Counted from the stretch's first letter, positions 44,716 to 55,466 are shown. The stretch is DNA of 64,000 nucleotides from Parvularcula maris (GCF_024505085.1 NZ_JANIBC010000001.1:186001-250000); one strand, 5' to 3'. Numbers and translations: made by a program. Notes: generated by a model not told the origin, from the sequence alone.

Positions 44716-45078
44716 CTAAAGCGTGCGCTCGGCGATGACACGCTGGATGTCTTCGATCGGTGTACTGCGATCAAGCTTCACCTCGATCATCGGCATGCCG
44801 GAAACCCAGAGTTTCAGTTCGGCATCGGAGTCGAAGGTGCCCGCCCCCTCGATGGAGAAGCCAGAGACCTTCCCCCAACTGACGGACCTGACTTCCTTCT
44901 TCGAACCTGTCATGCCCTGGACGTCCAGCGACAGGAGGCGCTTGTTCGTCAGGGCGTAGAAGTCCCGGTAGGTCTTGAAGGAGAGTAGAATCTCTTCGCC
45001 TTCGATCAAAAAGGAGCCGAGACGCTCGGTAGCTTTCTCGTTGGAAACTTTGTCAGCGGTGCCGAAGAGGATGGACAT
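44716..45078 (-). CDS. Bacterial PH domain protein
   Basis: A 120-residue single-domain protein: FLIEGEEILLSFKTYRDFYALTNKRLLSLDVQGMTGSKKEVRSVSWGKVSGFSIEGAGTFDSDAELKLWVSGMPMIEVKLDRSTPIEDI, matching the bacterial pleckstrin-homology type (PF08000). Such proteins are cytosolic and widespread; their role is unclear. The gene is convergent with hrcA (7 nt apart) and monocistronic. Confidence 0.8.
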   Translation of the reverse strand: MSILFGTADKVSNEKATERLGSFLIEGEEILLSFKTYRDFYALTNKRLLSLDVQGMTGSKKEVRSVSWGKVSGFSIEGAGTFDSDAELKLWVSGMPMIEVKLDRSTPIEDIQRVIAERTL

Positions 45079-45132
45079 CAGTCTTGCTTACCTGCCTGAC
45101 CGAACTGAACAAGGTCACGATACAGTCCCCGA

Positions 45133-45648
45133 CTACTCCGTATAAAGCGTGAGCTTGCCGTCACGGGTCCTTCGCTCGGCGAAGCGGTCGAGGGCGTTGA
45201 CGCCGAGGAGGTTGCCGCCGAGCCGGTCGTCCGGGAGGACCACGATGTCGAGGTTCTCGAGCTCCACCCCCTCGATCGTCAGGGAGGGGAGGGTGTAGCT
45301 GGCGCCCAGCACCTCACCGTTGGCGGTGGACAGGGGGCGGTTGTAGTCGCGCGGCATGGGGCGGATGCCCGCCTTGGCCGCGTCGCTTTCGCGCAGGGTG
45401 GTGACGCTGGCGCCGGTGTCGACGAGAAGCTCGACTCGCTGGCCCTGAAGCTCGCCGCGGACGATGAAGTGGCCGTCGCGGCGGGCGCTGACCACGATCT
45501 CCTTCGGCATGCCCTCCTCGACGACGATCCTAGTAGGTGCCGGCTCGCGCAAGGGGTTGAAGCGCCCCTCATCATCGACGCTTCGCAGGCCGAAGAAGAG
45601 GATGACCACGGCCAGGGTGGCGAGGATGTAGAAGCCGTTGTTCTGCAA
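45133..45648 (-). CDS. Clan AA retropepsin-like aspartic protease (TIGR02281 type)
   Basis: A 171-residue protein with one N-terminal membrane segment (GFYILATLAVVILFFGL, about 4-22). The protease domain carries the catalytic motif VELLVDTGASVTTLRESDAAKAG and a C-terminal LGVNALDRFA with the paired hydrophobic-hydrophobic-Gly pattern. It is a retropepsin-like fold that must dimerise. Active site predicted in the periplasm; substrate unknown. It is divergent from the DUF423 gene. Confidence 0.88.
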   Translation of the reverse strand: MQNNGFYILATLAVVILFFGLRSVDDEGRFNPLREPAPTRIVVEEGMPKEIVVSARRDGHFIVRGELQGQRVELLVDTGASVTTLRESDAAKAGIRPMPRDYNRPLSTANGEVLGASYTLPSLTIEGVELENLDIVVLPDDRLGGNLLGVNALDRFAERRTRDGKLTLYTE

Positions 45649-45717
45649 AGCGGTTGCCTGCCTGTTCGGTTGCGTGGCACGGAGCCCTACACTCTAGATA
45701 GGGAGGATCGCGCGCCG

Positions 45718-46068
45718 ATGAAGCTCTTGATGGTAGCGGGGCTGGTGGGGTTCGTCACGGTGGCCCTCGGCGCTTTCGGTGCCCATGGTCTGGAGGGGCG
45801 GCTGACCCCGAAAGAGATGGGGTGGTGGCAGACCGCGACCCTCTATGCGCTGGTGCATGCGGCGCTGGCCGCTGGGTGGCTCGCAGCGGGACGGGGCGTG
45901 TGGCCCGCAGGACTGCTTCTGGCTGGAGCGCTGGTCTTCTCCGGCACGCTCTACGCCATGGCGCTCGGTGCGCCGCGGGTGTTGGGTGCGGTGACGCCGG
46001 TAGGCGGGGTGCTCATGCTGGCCGGATGGGCAGGGATCGCGGTCGAGGCCTTCCGCTCACAGGCCTAG
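45718..46068 (+). CDS. DUF423 family small membrane protein
   Basis: A 116-residue protein with four predicted membrane helices. It starts MKLLMVAGLVGFVTVALGAFGAHGLEGRLTP, the hallmark GAFGAHGL of DUF423, followed by WQTATLYALVHAALA and GTLYAMALGAPRVLGAVTPVGG. I use the ATG at 45718; the frame is open far upstream but that part is antisense to the protease gene. Function unknown. The 3' end overlaps convergent dapB by 12 bp. Confidence 0.88.
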   Translation: MKLLMVAGLVGFVTVALGAFGAHGLEGRLTPKEMGWWQTATLYALVHAALAAGWLAAGRGVWPAGLLLAGALVFSGTLYAMALGAPRVLGAVTPVGGVLMLAGWAGIAVEAFRSQA

Positions 46069-46752
46069 GACGTCGTCCATGCCGTAGAGGCCGGGCTTGT
46101 CATGCTTTACGACCCACCGGGCCGCTGCCAGCGCGCCGCGCGCGAAGCCGTCCCGGCCTAGCGCCTGATGGCTGAGGGTGACGGTCTCACCGTCGCCGTA
46201 GAACCCGACCTCATGCTCGCCGTAGACCCCGCCGCCGCGCCTGACCGCGAAGCCGATCTCCTCAGGCCTGCGCTCCTCGCTGCGGCCGTGACGGGTGAAG
46301 CGCGCCGCTTCCAGAAGCGCCGTATCCCTGGCCCTTGCCGCCGCCTCGCCGAGGAGGAGCGCGGTGCCCGAGGGGCTGTCTTTCTTATGGCGGTGATGGG
46401 TTTCGAGGATCTCGATATCGTAGCCTTCGAGCGCCGTCGCCGCCTCGGCCACCAAGCGCTTCAGCAGGGTCACGCCTAGGGACATGTTGCCCGACTGGAC
46501 GATGGCGACCTTCTTGGCGGCTTCCTTCACAGCCATCTGCTCGTCCTCGCTGAGGCCGGTGGTGCCGGTGACGAGGGGGATGTTGTGGGAGGCGCAGTAG
46601 GCCGCCGCCTCCTTCGTTCCTGCAGGCGAAGAGAAGTCGATCAGCACATCCGTGCCGCCCTCCTCGCCGGAAGGGGGGTAGTCGTGGGTCTGGGCCAGCG
46701 CCTTGATCGCCCGGCCCATGCGGCCCTCGCCGCCCAGTAGCGCGATCCTCAT
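46057..46752 (-). CDS. dapB: 4-hydroxy-tetrahydrodipicolinate reductase
   Basis: A 231-residue NAD(P)H-dependent enzyme of lysine and diaminopimelate synthesis. Nucleotide motif LLGGEGRMGRAI; VTGTTGLSEDE; SGNMSLGVTLL; and the catalytic block EILETHHRHKKDSPSGTALLLGEA (HH and Lys). The length is slightly short for the family (about 250-270). Its ATG follows directly after the dnaJ stop (0 nt gap), so it is transcribed with dnaK-dnaJ. Confidence 0.95.
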   Translation of the reverse strand: MRIALLGGEGRMGRAIKALAQTHDYPPSGEEGGTDVLIDFSSPAGTKEAAAYCASHNIPLVTGTTGLSEDEQMAVKEAAKKVAIVQSGNMSLGVTLLKRLVAEAATALEGYDIEILETHHRHKKDSPSGTALLLGEAAARARDTALLEAARFTRHGRSEERRPEEIGFAVRRGGGVYGEHEVGFYGDGETVTLSHQALGRDGFARGALAAARWVVKHDKPGLYGMDDVLGL

Positions 46753-47913
46753 CTAGCCGTCCGTCCCTGAGAGCTTCGACCAGAAGTCCTTGGCCTTGCC
46801 CGCGAAGTCGTTGGATTTAGGGCAGTCGGCACCGTCGCCTTCAGCGCAGAACTCGCGGAGGAGCTCTTTCTGGTGCTGGGTGAGGTTGGTCGGCGTCTCG
46901 ACGCGCAGCTCCACATACATGTCGCCGCGGGTCTTGCGCCTGAGCTGGGTCATGCCGGAGGAGCGCAGGCGGAACTTGGTGCCGGTCTGGCTGCCCTCGG
47001 GGATCTTGATCTTGACCCTGCCGCCCTCGACGGTGGGCACCTCGATCTCACCGCCTAGCGCCGCCGTCACCATGGGCACATGGGCGTCGCAGTAGAGGTC
47101 CGGGCCGTCTCGCTCAAAGAGGTCGTGGTCCTCCACCGAGACGAAGAGGTATAGGTCGCCGAACGGCCCGCCGCGCAGGCCCGCCTCCCCCTCACCGGTG
47201 AGGCGGATACGGGTGCCGTCCTCGACGCCGGGGGGCACGTCGACCTGGAGAGTTCTTGTCTTGCGCACCCGGCCCTGGCCGCCGCAATTGTCGCAAGGCG
47301 CGGTGATGATCTCACCCTGGCCCTGGCAGGTGGGGCAGGTGCGCTCCACGGTGAAGAAGCCCTGTTGTGCCCTGACCCGGCCAGCGCCGCCGCAGGTCGA
47401 GCAGGTGGTGGGCTTGGTACCAGGCTTGGCGCCGGAGCCCTCGCAGACATCGCAGGCCTCGGAGGAGGGGATGGTGACCTCCTTCTCGATGCCAGAGAAG
47501 GCCTCCTCCAGGCTGATGGAGAGGTCGTATTTAAGGTCGGCGCCGCGCTGAGCCTGGTTGCGGCCCCTGGCCCTGCCGCTCTGCTGGCCACCCATGAAGT
47601 CGCCGAAGATGTCTTCGAAGATGTCCGAGAACGCCCCCGCGCCGCCGCCAAAGCTGCCGCCCATGCCCCCGGCTCCGCCCATGCCGCCGTTCTGGAACGC
47701 CGCATGGCCGAAGCGGTCATAGGCCGCTTTCTTCTGCTCGTCGGAGAGCACCTCATAGGCCTCGCCGATTTCCTTGAACTTGCGCTCCGCCTCCTCGTCG
47801 CCGGGGTTCCGGTCGGGGTGGTACTTCATGGCGAGCTTGCGGAAGGCCGACTTGATCGCCGCCGGATCCGCGCTCCGCTCCACGCCTAGGAGGTCGTAAT
47901 AGTCTTGTGCCAT
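46753..47913 (-). CDS. dnaJ: Chaperone DnaJ (Hsp40)
   Basis: A 386-residue co-chaperone. J domain with HPD ([11 protein letters not shown]), Gly/Phe-rich linker (about 75-110), four zinc-knuckle repeats ([32 protein letters not shown]), then the C-terminal substrate domains ([31 protein letters not shown]). It stimulates DnaK ATPase. The gene lies 202 nt downstream of dnaK with a repeat and a stem-loop in between. Confidence 0.97.
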   Translation of the reverse strand: MAQDYYDLLGVERSADPAAIKSAFRKLAMKYHPDRNPGDEEAERKFKEIGEAYEVLSDEQKKAAYDRFGHAAFQNGGMGGAGGMGGSFGGGAGAFSDIFEDIFGDFMGGQQSGRARGRNQAQRGADLKYDLSISLEEAFSGIEKEVTIPSSEACDVCEGSGAKPGTKPTTCSTCGGAGRVRAQQGFFTVERTCPTCQGQGEIITAPCDNCGGQGRVRKTRTLQVDVPPGVEDGTRIRLTGEGEAGLRGGPFGDLYLFVSVEDHDLFERDGPDLYCDAHVPMVTAALGGEIEVPTVEGGRVKIKIPEGSQTGTKFRLRSSGMTQLRRKTRGDMYVELRVETPTNLTQHQKELLREFCAEGDGADCPKSNDFAGKAKDFWSKLSGTDG

Positions 47914-47937
47914 TCGGTCTGCCGTCGTTTTTCACCC

Positions 47938-48037
47938 GTCATTCCAGGCGAACCCTGGACCCAAGAACCCGACATCGTTCATCGAAACGACCGTAGCAGA
48001 ATGGGTCCCGGATAGGCCTTTGGCCTTCCGGGATGAC
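47938..48037. repeat. Dispersed repeat family C, copy 1
   Basis: Opens with GTCATTCCAGG and ends with CCGGGATGAC, with inner GGGTCC elements. A copy of the same layout lies at 59511-59624. This one sits between dnaK and dnaJ, inside an operon, where it can form a stem in the transcript. Confidence 0.6.
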
Positions 48038-48070
48038 GAAAGAAGTAGTTAGCCAAGGCTCAAATGTGAA

Positions 48071-48094
48071 GAGACCCGCCGAAGCGGGCCTCTC
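48071..48094 (-). terminator. Stem-loop between dnaK and dnaJ
   Basis: GAGA-CCCGC-CGAA-GCGGG-CC-TCTC forms a stem with a tetraloop 22 nt after the dnaK stop. On the minus strand it is followed by TTCACATTT, only a weak T-tract. It may be a partial terminator or RNA-stabilising element that lowers dnaJ relative to dnaK. Confidence 0.5.
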
Positions 48095-48115
48095 CGGGTT
48101 TCAGTAGCAGGAAGC

Positions 48116-50038
<1,923 letters not shown>

Positions 50039-50263
50039 AGGGTCTTCTCTCCTTATCAGCGGGCGGCGGTGCCGGGTCCCCTTCGGTGAGGCCCCCGGAG
50101 CGGTGCGCCCCTTAGGTCAAAACAGATGCGGATGGAGGGCGGAAGCCCGTCCAGCGAGCGGGATGTGGTGAAGATGGGTCGCCGATGCAACAGGGCCGGG
50201 GCGGGGATGTGGGAAAAAGAGACCAGGCGCCGCCGCCGAGGCCTTCTGACGATAAGGGATGGT

Positions 50264-50312
50264 CCGACTGTCAGGTTTGCTTGACAGTCGGTAGTGTAAG
50301 GCATACCTTACA
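50264..50312 (+). promoter_or_regulatory. Promoter with two palindromic operators for the hydrolase/XRE operon
   Basis: CCGACTGTCA-N8-TGACAGTCGG (50264-50291, perfect 10-bp arms) overlaps a consensus -35 TTGACA (50281-50286). TGTAAGG-CATA-CCTTACA (50295-50312, perfect 7-bp arms) covers the -10 region (TACCTT at 17-bp spacing). Two different palindromes on one promoter, 27 bp before the hydrolase start, fit repression by the XRE protein at the operon's end and perhaps a second factor. Confidence 0.7.
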
Positions 50313-50338
50313 AAACACGAAGTCAGAAAGGGTTTGCC

Positions 50339-51229
50339 ATGCGTAGGAGAAGGAACGGCCTGTTTGCCGCTGCCGTCGGGATCGCCGTAGCTTTGTGGGT
50401 GAGCGCTGATGCCAAGCTGCGTGCCCATCCGCCGGGGGGACGGGTGATGGTCGAGGCGGAGGGGACCGGGCCGGACGTCGTCCTCATCCCAGGCCTCATG
50501 TCTACGCCCGCCGTGTTCGAAGATACCATGTCCAGCCTGCGCATCGCGAGGCATGAGGTGACGGCGAAAGGCTTCGGGGGCACGGAGGCGCCAGACGATC
50601 TCAGTGCGTTCGTAGAGCCGCTAGCAAACGACTTGGCCGCGTATCTGCGATCGGAGGAGGTCGAGGAGGCGGTGCTGGTCGGCCACTCCATGGGGGGAGT
50701 GGCGGCGATGCTGACGGCGGGGCGGTCACGGCGCATCTCGCATGTGGTGATCGTGGACTCCGTTCCTTTCCTTGCGGGCCTGTTCAATCCCAACGCCACA
50801 CCAGACGGCGCCGCAGGCTCGCGAGAACTTCAGAGGCGCCAGCTCGATACTCTCTCGCCCGAAGCGTGGCTCGGCATGGCGAAGCAGGGCCTTTCGCGAC
50901 AGGCCATGACCGAGGAAAGCCAGTCGAAGGTCTTCGCAGATGTTCAGACGGCGGACACCGCCGCTGCGAAGACCGCCTTTCTCGAGCTGATGACTACGGA
51001 CTACTCCGCTGCCTTTCAGAAGGTGGACGTGCCCGTAACGGTACTTGTCCCCTTTGACCCGAGCATCGGCTTCCCCCGTGAGGCGGTGCTGTCGCGCTAT
51101 GAAGCGCAGTATCGGGACATGACGAATGTCGAGTTCAGGGTGATCGAGCCTTCGCGTCACTTCATCATGCTTGATGCGCCGGATGCCTTCCGGAAGGAGA
51201 TCGAGCGCGTTCTGGAGGGCGAGCTGTGA
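50339..51229 (+). CDS. Alpha/beta hydrolase, exported or membrane-anchored
   Basis: A 296-residue protein. N-terminal Arg-rich start and hydrophobic segment (about 6-22) suggest a signal peptide or anchor. Hydrolase features: VVLIPGLMSTPAVFED (oxyanion region), nucleophile elbow GHSMGG (Ser about 122), an Asp candidate in VLVPFDPSIG, and the His in SRHFIMLDAPDAF. It belongs to the alpha/beta-hydrolase fold; ester, lactone or peptide substrates are all possible. GTG of the next gene overlaps its stop by 4 nt. The promoter carries strong palindromes, so expression is likely tightly regulated. Confidence 0.85.
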   Translation: MRRRRNGLFAAAVGIAVALWVSADAKLRAHPPGGRVMVEAEGTGPDVVLIPGLMSTPAVFEDTMSSLRIARHEVTAKGFGGTEAPDDLSAFVEPLANDLAAYLRSEEVEEAVLVGHSMGGVAAMLTAGRSRRISHVVIVDSVPFLAGLFNPNATPDGAAGSRELQRRQLDTLSPEAWLGMAKQGLSRQAMTEESQSKVFADVQTADTAAAKTAFLELMTTDYSAAFQKVDVPVTVLVPFDPSIGFPREAVLSRYEAQYRDMTNVEFRVIEPSRHFIMLDAPDAFRKEIERVLEGEL

Positions 51230-51615
51230 GCGGCAAACCGAGATCCGCGCGGTACACGGCGGAGCTAATAGCCGTCCTCACCCTCTACGCCGTCGCGCTC
51301 ATCGCCATGAATGTTCTCGATACAGAAGGTTGGCCTCAAGCGCTGCGTATCGCGCTGCTTCTCGGTCCAGCCGCCGCCGCGGTGCTGATCGTACCGGTGG
51401 TGCTGCGTTTCGTTGCGACCATGGACGAGTTCCAGCGCCGCGTCATTGCCGAGAGCTGTCTGGTCTCCATGGTGGTCGTCGGTCTGACGAGCTTCGCCTA
51501 CGCCTTCGTTCAGGAGCCGCTAGGTCTGCCGGCCATAGGGCTGATCTGGGTCTGGCCCGCTTTGATGGGGGGTGCGGGGCTCGCACAGATTCCCGTCCGT
51601 ATGCGTCTCTCCTGA
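51226..51615 (+). CDS. Small four-helix membrane protein
   Basis: A 129-residue protein starting with GTG, with four hydrophobic segments (about 14-32, 39-60, 78-97, 103-120). A charged RFVATMDEFQRRVIAES stretch follows helix 2. This layout is typical of small membrane proteins encoded next to an XRE regulator. I do not recognise a named function. It overlaps the hydrolase by 4 nt and the XRE gene by 1 nt. Confidence 0.75.
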   Translation: MSGKPRSARYTAELIAVLTLYAVALIAMNVLDTEGWPQALRIALLLGPAAAAVLIVPVVLRFVATMDEFQRRVIAESCLVSMVVVGLTSFAYAFVQEPLGLPAIGLIWVWPALMGGAGLAQIPVRMRLS

Positions 51616-51809
51616 TGGAGAACCGTGTGCGCGAGATGCGCGCTGAGCTCGGTCTCAGCCAAGGCGAACTCGGCGAGAGGATCGGGGTGTCGCGGCAGGC
51701 GATCAACGCGATCGAGCGAGGCAAGCACGACCCTTCGCTGGCTCTCGCCTTCAAGCTAGCCTCGGTGTTCGGCCGGAGGATCGAGGAGGTCTTCCGGCCC
51801 GATGCCTAA
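51615..51809 (+). CDS. XRE family transcriptional regulator (Cro/CI-type HTH)
   Basis: A 64-residue single-domain regulator: VREMRAELGLSQGELGERIGVSRQAINAIERGKHDPSLALAFKLASVFGRRIEEVFRPD, a complete Cro/CI helix-turn-helix ending in the IEEVF motif common in short XRE proteins. Its ATG overlaps the previous stop by one base. The natural target is the palindromic promoter of its own operon (50264-50312). The 3' end overlaps the convergent S9 peptidase gene by 4 bp. Confidence 0.92.
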   Translation: MENRVREMRAELGLSQGELGERIGVSRQAINAIERGKHDPSLALAFKLASVFGRRIEEVFRPDA

Positions 51810-53722
51810 CGGCAGCCTTCCAGGAAGCTGTCGATCTCGCGTAGCGCCCGGATGCGGTTCTCGCCGACATCGAGGTAGTGCGAGCCTTCTTCGAGCTCGA
51901 CGAAGCGGACATCCTTGCCTTCCCGCTCGAGCGCCTTGTTCATGCGTTCCGAATGACCGATGGGAACGACGCGGTCGTCCTCGCCCGCAATGAGAAGGAT
52001 CGGGACCTGGACGTCCTCGGCCCGGCGTGCGGGGGAGTTCTCGGCCAGCATCTTCCGGTCCTTCCAGAGGCGTCCGATATGCCGCGTGCCGTATTTGCCG
52101 CCTCTGAAGTCCCGTTCGTCCGAAAGCACTTTGGGCAGATCGGAGACGCCGTTGATCGACACGGCGCAGCGGAAGAGATCGGGGGTCTTCACGGCCCCCA
52201 TCAGCGCTGCGTAGCCGCCATAGGACGCGCCCAGAATGCTCATCTTGCCGGGCGCGGCAAGGCCCTGTTCCACGAGCCACGCGGCGCCGTCGGTGATGTC
52301 GTCCTGCATGGCCTGGCCCCATTGCCGGCTGCCTGCCTGCTTGAACTCCGCGCCGTAGCCGGAGGATCCGCGGAAGTTCATCTGCAGCACGCCGTAGCCG
52401 CGGTGGGCCAGGAACTGCGCCAGCCAGTCGAAGCCCATGAAGTCGCGCGCCGTGGGGCCGCCATGGGGCAAGACGATGAAGGGCAGGTTCTGCGCCTGAC
52501 CGAGTTCCGAGAAAGACGGAGGGAGGGTAACGAAAGCCGGGATGCTGAGACCGTCGCGGGCACCGTAGGTAACGGGAAAGACCCTGCCGAGCTCCACGCC
52601 CTCGAGGCTGGGGTACTGGCTCGGCATCTCCATCAGCTTGCTGGTGGCGTAGTCGAAGACCAGGTACCGGCCAGGACGCATCCCGTTGCTGGCGAACAGA
52701 ACGGCCGACGAGCCGGTGAGGTTGAGGCGCTGGAACGAGAGGTGATCGTAGTCGGTGACCTTTTCGATCGCCTCGACCGTTTTCAGCGGCAGGCTGTCGC
52801 CCAGCCATTCCACCTCGGCGGAGTCTTCGGCGTAATAGACGCCGATGACCTCGCCGCTGATGGGATCCTGCCTGATGCCGTAGATCTCGGAGGTGGGGTG
52901 GCTGAAGATCTTCTCGGCGAAACGGTCCGTATCCGCATCGAACAGGTAGAGCCCACCCACATCGCTCTCGTGGCCCGAGACCACATAGGCCTTTCCAGGC
53001 TCTTCGGGGAAGCCGACCACGCTGAACTCAGGACTGCCATCGGCCACGCGATGGGCGAAATTACCCCATTTGCCTTCGGAGGTTTCGATCCGCAGGCGCA
53101 GCTCGCGCTCATTGGCCAGACCGAGCGTGGCTCTGATGTTACCCTTCGCATCGGCCATCCAGTGGATGCTGCGATCCTTCGGCGCCTGGACCATGGGGTG
53201 GCGCCTGCTTTTGTCGATATTGACTTTGAAGACGCCGTTGTGATTGCTGCGGTAGGGTGTGTACTGAACGTAGATGTGCTCTGGGTCGTTTTTGAGAATT
53301 GAAACGACGTTGCTTTGAATCTGCGGTACCCCGCCGCCCTTCGGATAGGCGCGGTCGAACAGCGTCTCGATCTTGCCGGTCTCGATATTGGTGGAGAGCA
53401 GCCTGGTCTCGACCGTCTCGGTGCCGTAACGCTCGCCTGGAAGACGGGCGCTGAAGACGAGAAGGTCGTCCCGTTTCCAGAACGCCTGTTCGATCTTACG
53501 GTTGCCGTCGTCGCGGACGAACCGAAGAAATTTGAGGCCGTCATCGACCGTGAAGACGCCAACGCCGCTCTCGCCGCCGCTCCGGATGAGCGCGCTGTAG
53601 ATCTTGCCGTTCGGGGATACGTCGAGGTCGGATAGAAGCGGCCGGGCTCCAAAGGCCGCTGCCGGGTCTTCGAGAGGCGCTGCCGCCAAGGCCGCCCCTG
53701 CCAACAGACTGATAACGCTCAT
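51806..53722 (-). CDS. S9 family prolyl oligopeptidase-type serine peptidase
   Basis: A 638-residue secreted peptidase. Signal peptide MSVISLLAGAALAAAPLE. A beta-propeller fills about 30-380. The hydrolase domain has FIVLPHGGPTARDFMGFD, nucleophile GASYGGYAALMGAV, Asp in AGEDDRVVPIGHSERM and His in EEGSHYLDVGENR, the S9 Ser-Asp-His order. It should cleave short peptides in the periplasm. I start at 53722, with GGAG upstream; an ATG at 53755 would place charged residues before the signal. Confidence 0.9.
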   Translation of the reverse strand: MSVISLLAGAALAAAPLEDPAAAFGARPLLSDLDVSPNGKIYSALIRSGGESGVGVFTVDDGLKFLRFVRDDGNRKIEQAFWKRDDLLVFSARLPGERYGTETVETRLLSTNIETGKIETLFDRAYPKGGGVPQIQSNVVSILKNDPEHIYVQYTPYRSNHNGVFKVNIDKSRRHPMVQAPKDRSIHWMADAKGNIRATLGLANERELRLRIETSEGKWGNFAHRVADGSPEFSVVGFPEEPGKAYVVSGHESDVGGLYLFDADTDRFAEKIFSHPTSEIYGIRQDPISGEVIGVYYAEDSAEVEWLGDSLPLKTVEAIEKVTDYDHLSFQRLNLTGSSAVLFASNGMRPGRYLVFDYATSKLMEMPSQYPSLEGVELGRVFPVTYGARDGLSIPAFVTLPPSFSELGQAQNLPFIVLPHGGPTARDFMGFDWLAQFLAHRGYGVLQMNFRGSSGYGAEFKQAGSRQWGQAMQDDITDGAAWLVEQGLAAPGKMSILGASYGGYAALMGAVKTPDLFRCAVSINGVSDLPKVLSDERDFRGGKYGTRHIGRLWKDRKMLAENSPARRAEDVQVPILLIAGEDDRVVPIGHSERMNKALEREGKDVRFVELEEGSHYLDVGENRIRALREIDSFLEGCR

Positions 53723-53813
53723 CTCGTCTTCTCCGCCCCTTGCTGACCCGATCAAAGACTACCGGGAGTTCATACTCAAGGGGCAGGGGGAGAAGAGATG
53801 CAGTACCAGGCGT

Positions 53814-54458
53814 TTAGCCCTCGGTAGAAGCCCCCGCGCCGGTCGAGACCGTCACCATGGCCGCGCGGATGACCCGGTCGCCGATGGTGAAGCCGGGAGC
53901 CGCGACGTCGACCACGTGGTCCTTGGGCTCTCCGTTGCCGGGGACCTGGGCGATGGCCTGGTGGATGTTGGGGTCGAACTTCTCGCCTGCCGGGGAGACC
54001 CGTTGGATGCCGTGACGCTCGAAGATTGTCATCAGCTCCTTCTCGGTCATCCGCATACCGTTGATGAGGCCCTTGAAACCGTCCGCATCCATCTGAGCGG
54101 GGTCTTCCGGCGCGAGCTCCAGGGCGCGGGAGAAGTTGTCGGCAACAGAGAGGAGGTCGCGGGCGAAGTTCGTGATGCCGTAGCGGGCGGCCTCGCTCTT
54201 CTCGCGCTCGGCCCTCCGGCGGGTGTTCTCGAGATCGGCGGCGATGCGCAGGGTGCGCTCCTTCTCCGCCTCGACCTGCGCTTCGAGCTCCTTGATGCGG
54301 GCCTCGGCCAGCTCCTTGATCTTGCCCCCGTCGAGGGCGGCGTCGGTGAGATGGTCGGGGATGTCGAAGGCGGGCTCGGCTGCGGTGTCCGCGCCGGCGG
54401 CTTCAGCGTTCACATCTTCTTGGGGGGAGGAGATGTCCTGGCCGTTCTTCTCGCTCAT
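53814..54458 (-). CDS. grpE: Nucleotide exchange factor GrpE
   Basis: A 214-residue DnaK co-chaperone that releases ADP. The acidic, disordered N-terminus (1-45) is followed by a long coiled coil (about 50-100, KERTLRIAADLENTRRRAEREKSEAARYGITNFARDLL) and the C-terminal beta domain (GIQRVSPAGEKFDPNIHQAIAQVPGNGEPKDHVVDVAAPGFTIGDRVIRAAMVTVS). It lies alone, 4 kb from dnaK and divergent from cutA. Confidence 0.96.
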   Translation of the reverse strand: MSEKNGQDISSPQEDVNAEAAGADTAAEPAFDIPDHLTDAALDGGKIKELAEARIKELEAQVEAEKERTLRIAADLENTRRRAEREKSEAARYGITNFARDLLSVADNFSRALELAPEDPAQMDADGFKGLINGMRMTEKELMTIFERHGIQRVSPAGEKFDPNIHQAIAQVPGNGEPKDHVVDVAAPGFTIGDRVIRAAMVTVSTGAGASTEG

Positions 54459-54539
54459 GCGGGCTGATCCGTTCTAGATGATGCTGGGGAGGGCGGCATG
54501 TATCCTTCCCGTCCCGCCCATTCAAGCCAGGGGTTCAAG

Positions 54540-54866
54540 ATGACGCTTTCGCTGCTGATCACGACGATGGGAAGCCGCGAGGAGGCGGAAAGCCTGGCGA
54601 GGGAGATGCTAGGACAGCGGCTGGCGGCCTGCGTGCAGCTCGAGCCGATCACGAGCCTCTACCGCTGGGAGGGGAGTGTGGAGTTCGAGGAGGAGGTGCG
54701 GATGACCTTCAAGACCACCACAGCGCGGGTGCCGGCGCTTCGGCGCGCTGTCCTGGAAGAGCACCCCTATGACGAGCCGGAGATTATCGTCCTTGAGGCG
54801 GCAGGTGCTTCGGACGGCTATGCGGCTTGGGTGGAGAAGGAAGTGAAGGGCACCCCGGCCCACTAA
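54540..54866 (+). CDS. cutA: Divalent-cation tolerance protein CutA
   Basis: A 108-residue trimeric small protein: LLITTMGSREEAESLAREMLGQRLAACVQLEPITSLYRWEGSVEFEEEVRMTFKT, then HPYDEPEIIVLEAAGASDGYAAWVEKE. These are the conserved CutA blocks (AACV, YRWEG, HPYDxPEI). Linked to copper tolerance in E. coli, though the molecular role is debated. Start ATG 54540; an in-frame ATG at 54498 would add 14 unrelated residues. A hairpin spans its stop. Confidence 0.93.
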   Translation: MTLSLLITTMGSREEAESLAREMLGQRLAACVQLEPITSLYRWEGSVEFEEEVRMTFKTTTARVPALRRAVLEEHPYDEPEIIVLEAAGASDGYAAWVEKEVKGTPAH

Positions 54867-54878
54867 GAGACCGGGGTG
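54851..54878. terminator. Hairpin across the cutA stop
   Basis: CACCCCGG (54851-54858) pairs with CCGGGGTG (54871-54878), the stop codon being in the loop. There is no T-run. It lies between convergent genes 32 bp apart, so it may work as a bidirectional pause or stop signal. Confidence 0.4.
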
Positions 54879-54898
54879 AACCTAGAGGTACTGGAAAA

Positions 54899-55348
54899 CT
54901 ACTGTTCGAGGTCGATTTCGATCTCGGCCTCTTCGCCTTCCACCATCACGGCAGCGGCTTCGAAGGTGGGCGCGCCCTCGACTTCGCCGGAGAAGGCGTA
55001 GGGTTCGGAGGGCATCTGGCCGTCAAGAGTGAGCGTGCCGTCGCCATCGGTGTCCTGGAACACGGCCACGGCATACTCACCCGGCTCGACACCCTCGAAG
55101 GTCACCTCGACCTCGTCATCGTCGGCCTCGACGGTCTGGGCGTATTTGCCGTCGGTCTTGGCGAACTCGTCCTTCGTCTGAAGGGCGACATAGACCGTGC
55201 CCTGGTCCTCTTCGACGCCTTCGATCTCGATCTCGACGGTGGTCGAAGCGGTCTCCATCTTGTCCTTCTTGTCACCCCACTCGCCAGCGATGGCAGGGGC
55301 GAACGCGAAGGCGGCAAGGGCGGTGGTGGCGGTAAGAATCTTGATCAT
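54899..55348 (-). CDS. DUF2141 family secreted protein
   Basis: A 149-residue protein with a signal peptide (MIKILTATTALAAFAFAPAIA, cleavage before GEW). The mature part is a beta-rich DUF2141 domain: GTVYVALQTKDEF, VTFEGVEPGEYAVAVFQDTDGDGTLTLDGQMPSEPYAFSG, including a DTDGDGTL stretch that resembles a calcium-binding loop. Very acidic. Periplasmic or secreted; function unknown. Start ATG 55348. Confidence 0.88.
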   Translation of the reverse strand: MIKILTATTALAAFAFAPAIAGEWGDKKDKMETASTTVEIEIEGVEEDQGTVYVALQTKDEFAKTDGKYAQTVEADDDEVEVTFEGVEPGEYAVAVFQDTDGDGTLTLDGQMPSEPYAFSGEVEGAPTFEAAAVMVEGEEAEIEIDLEQ

Positions 55349-55466
55349 GGATAGGCTCCATTGCTGTCTGACTGACAACAGACCAACGGAAGCACCGGGG
55401 TGATCATTCCGCCTGCTGACCCAAGTGTAATAGCTGCGGCGGAATGTCCGCCTGCGTTGGAATTTT

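Noticed and set aside
51878-53302. 474-codon open frame antisense to the S9 peptidase gene
   Set aside because: The peptidase on the other strand has a full catalytic triad and a signal peptide.
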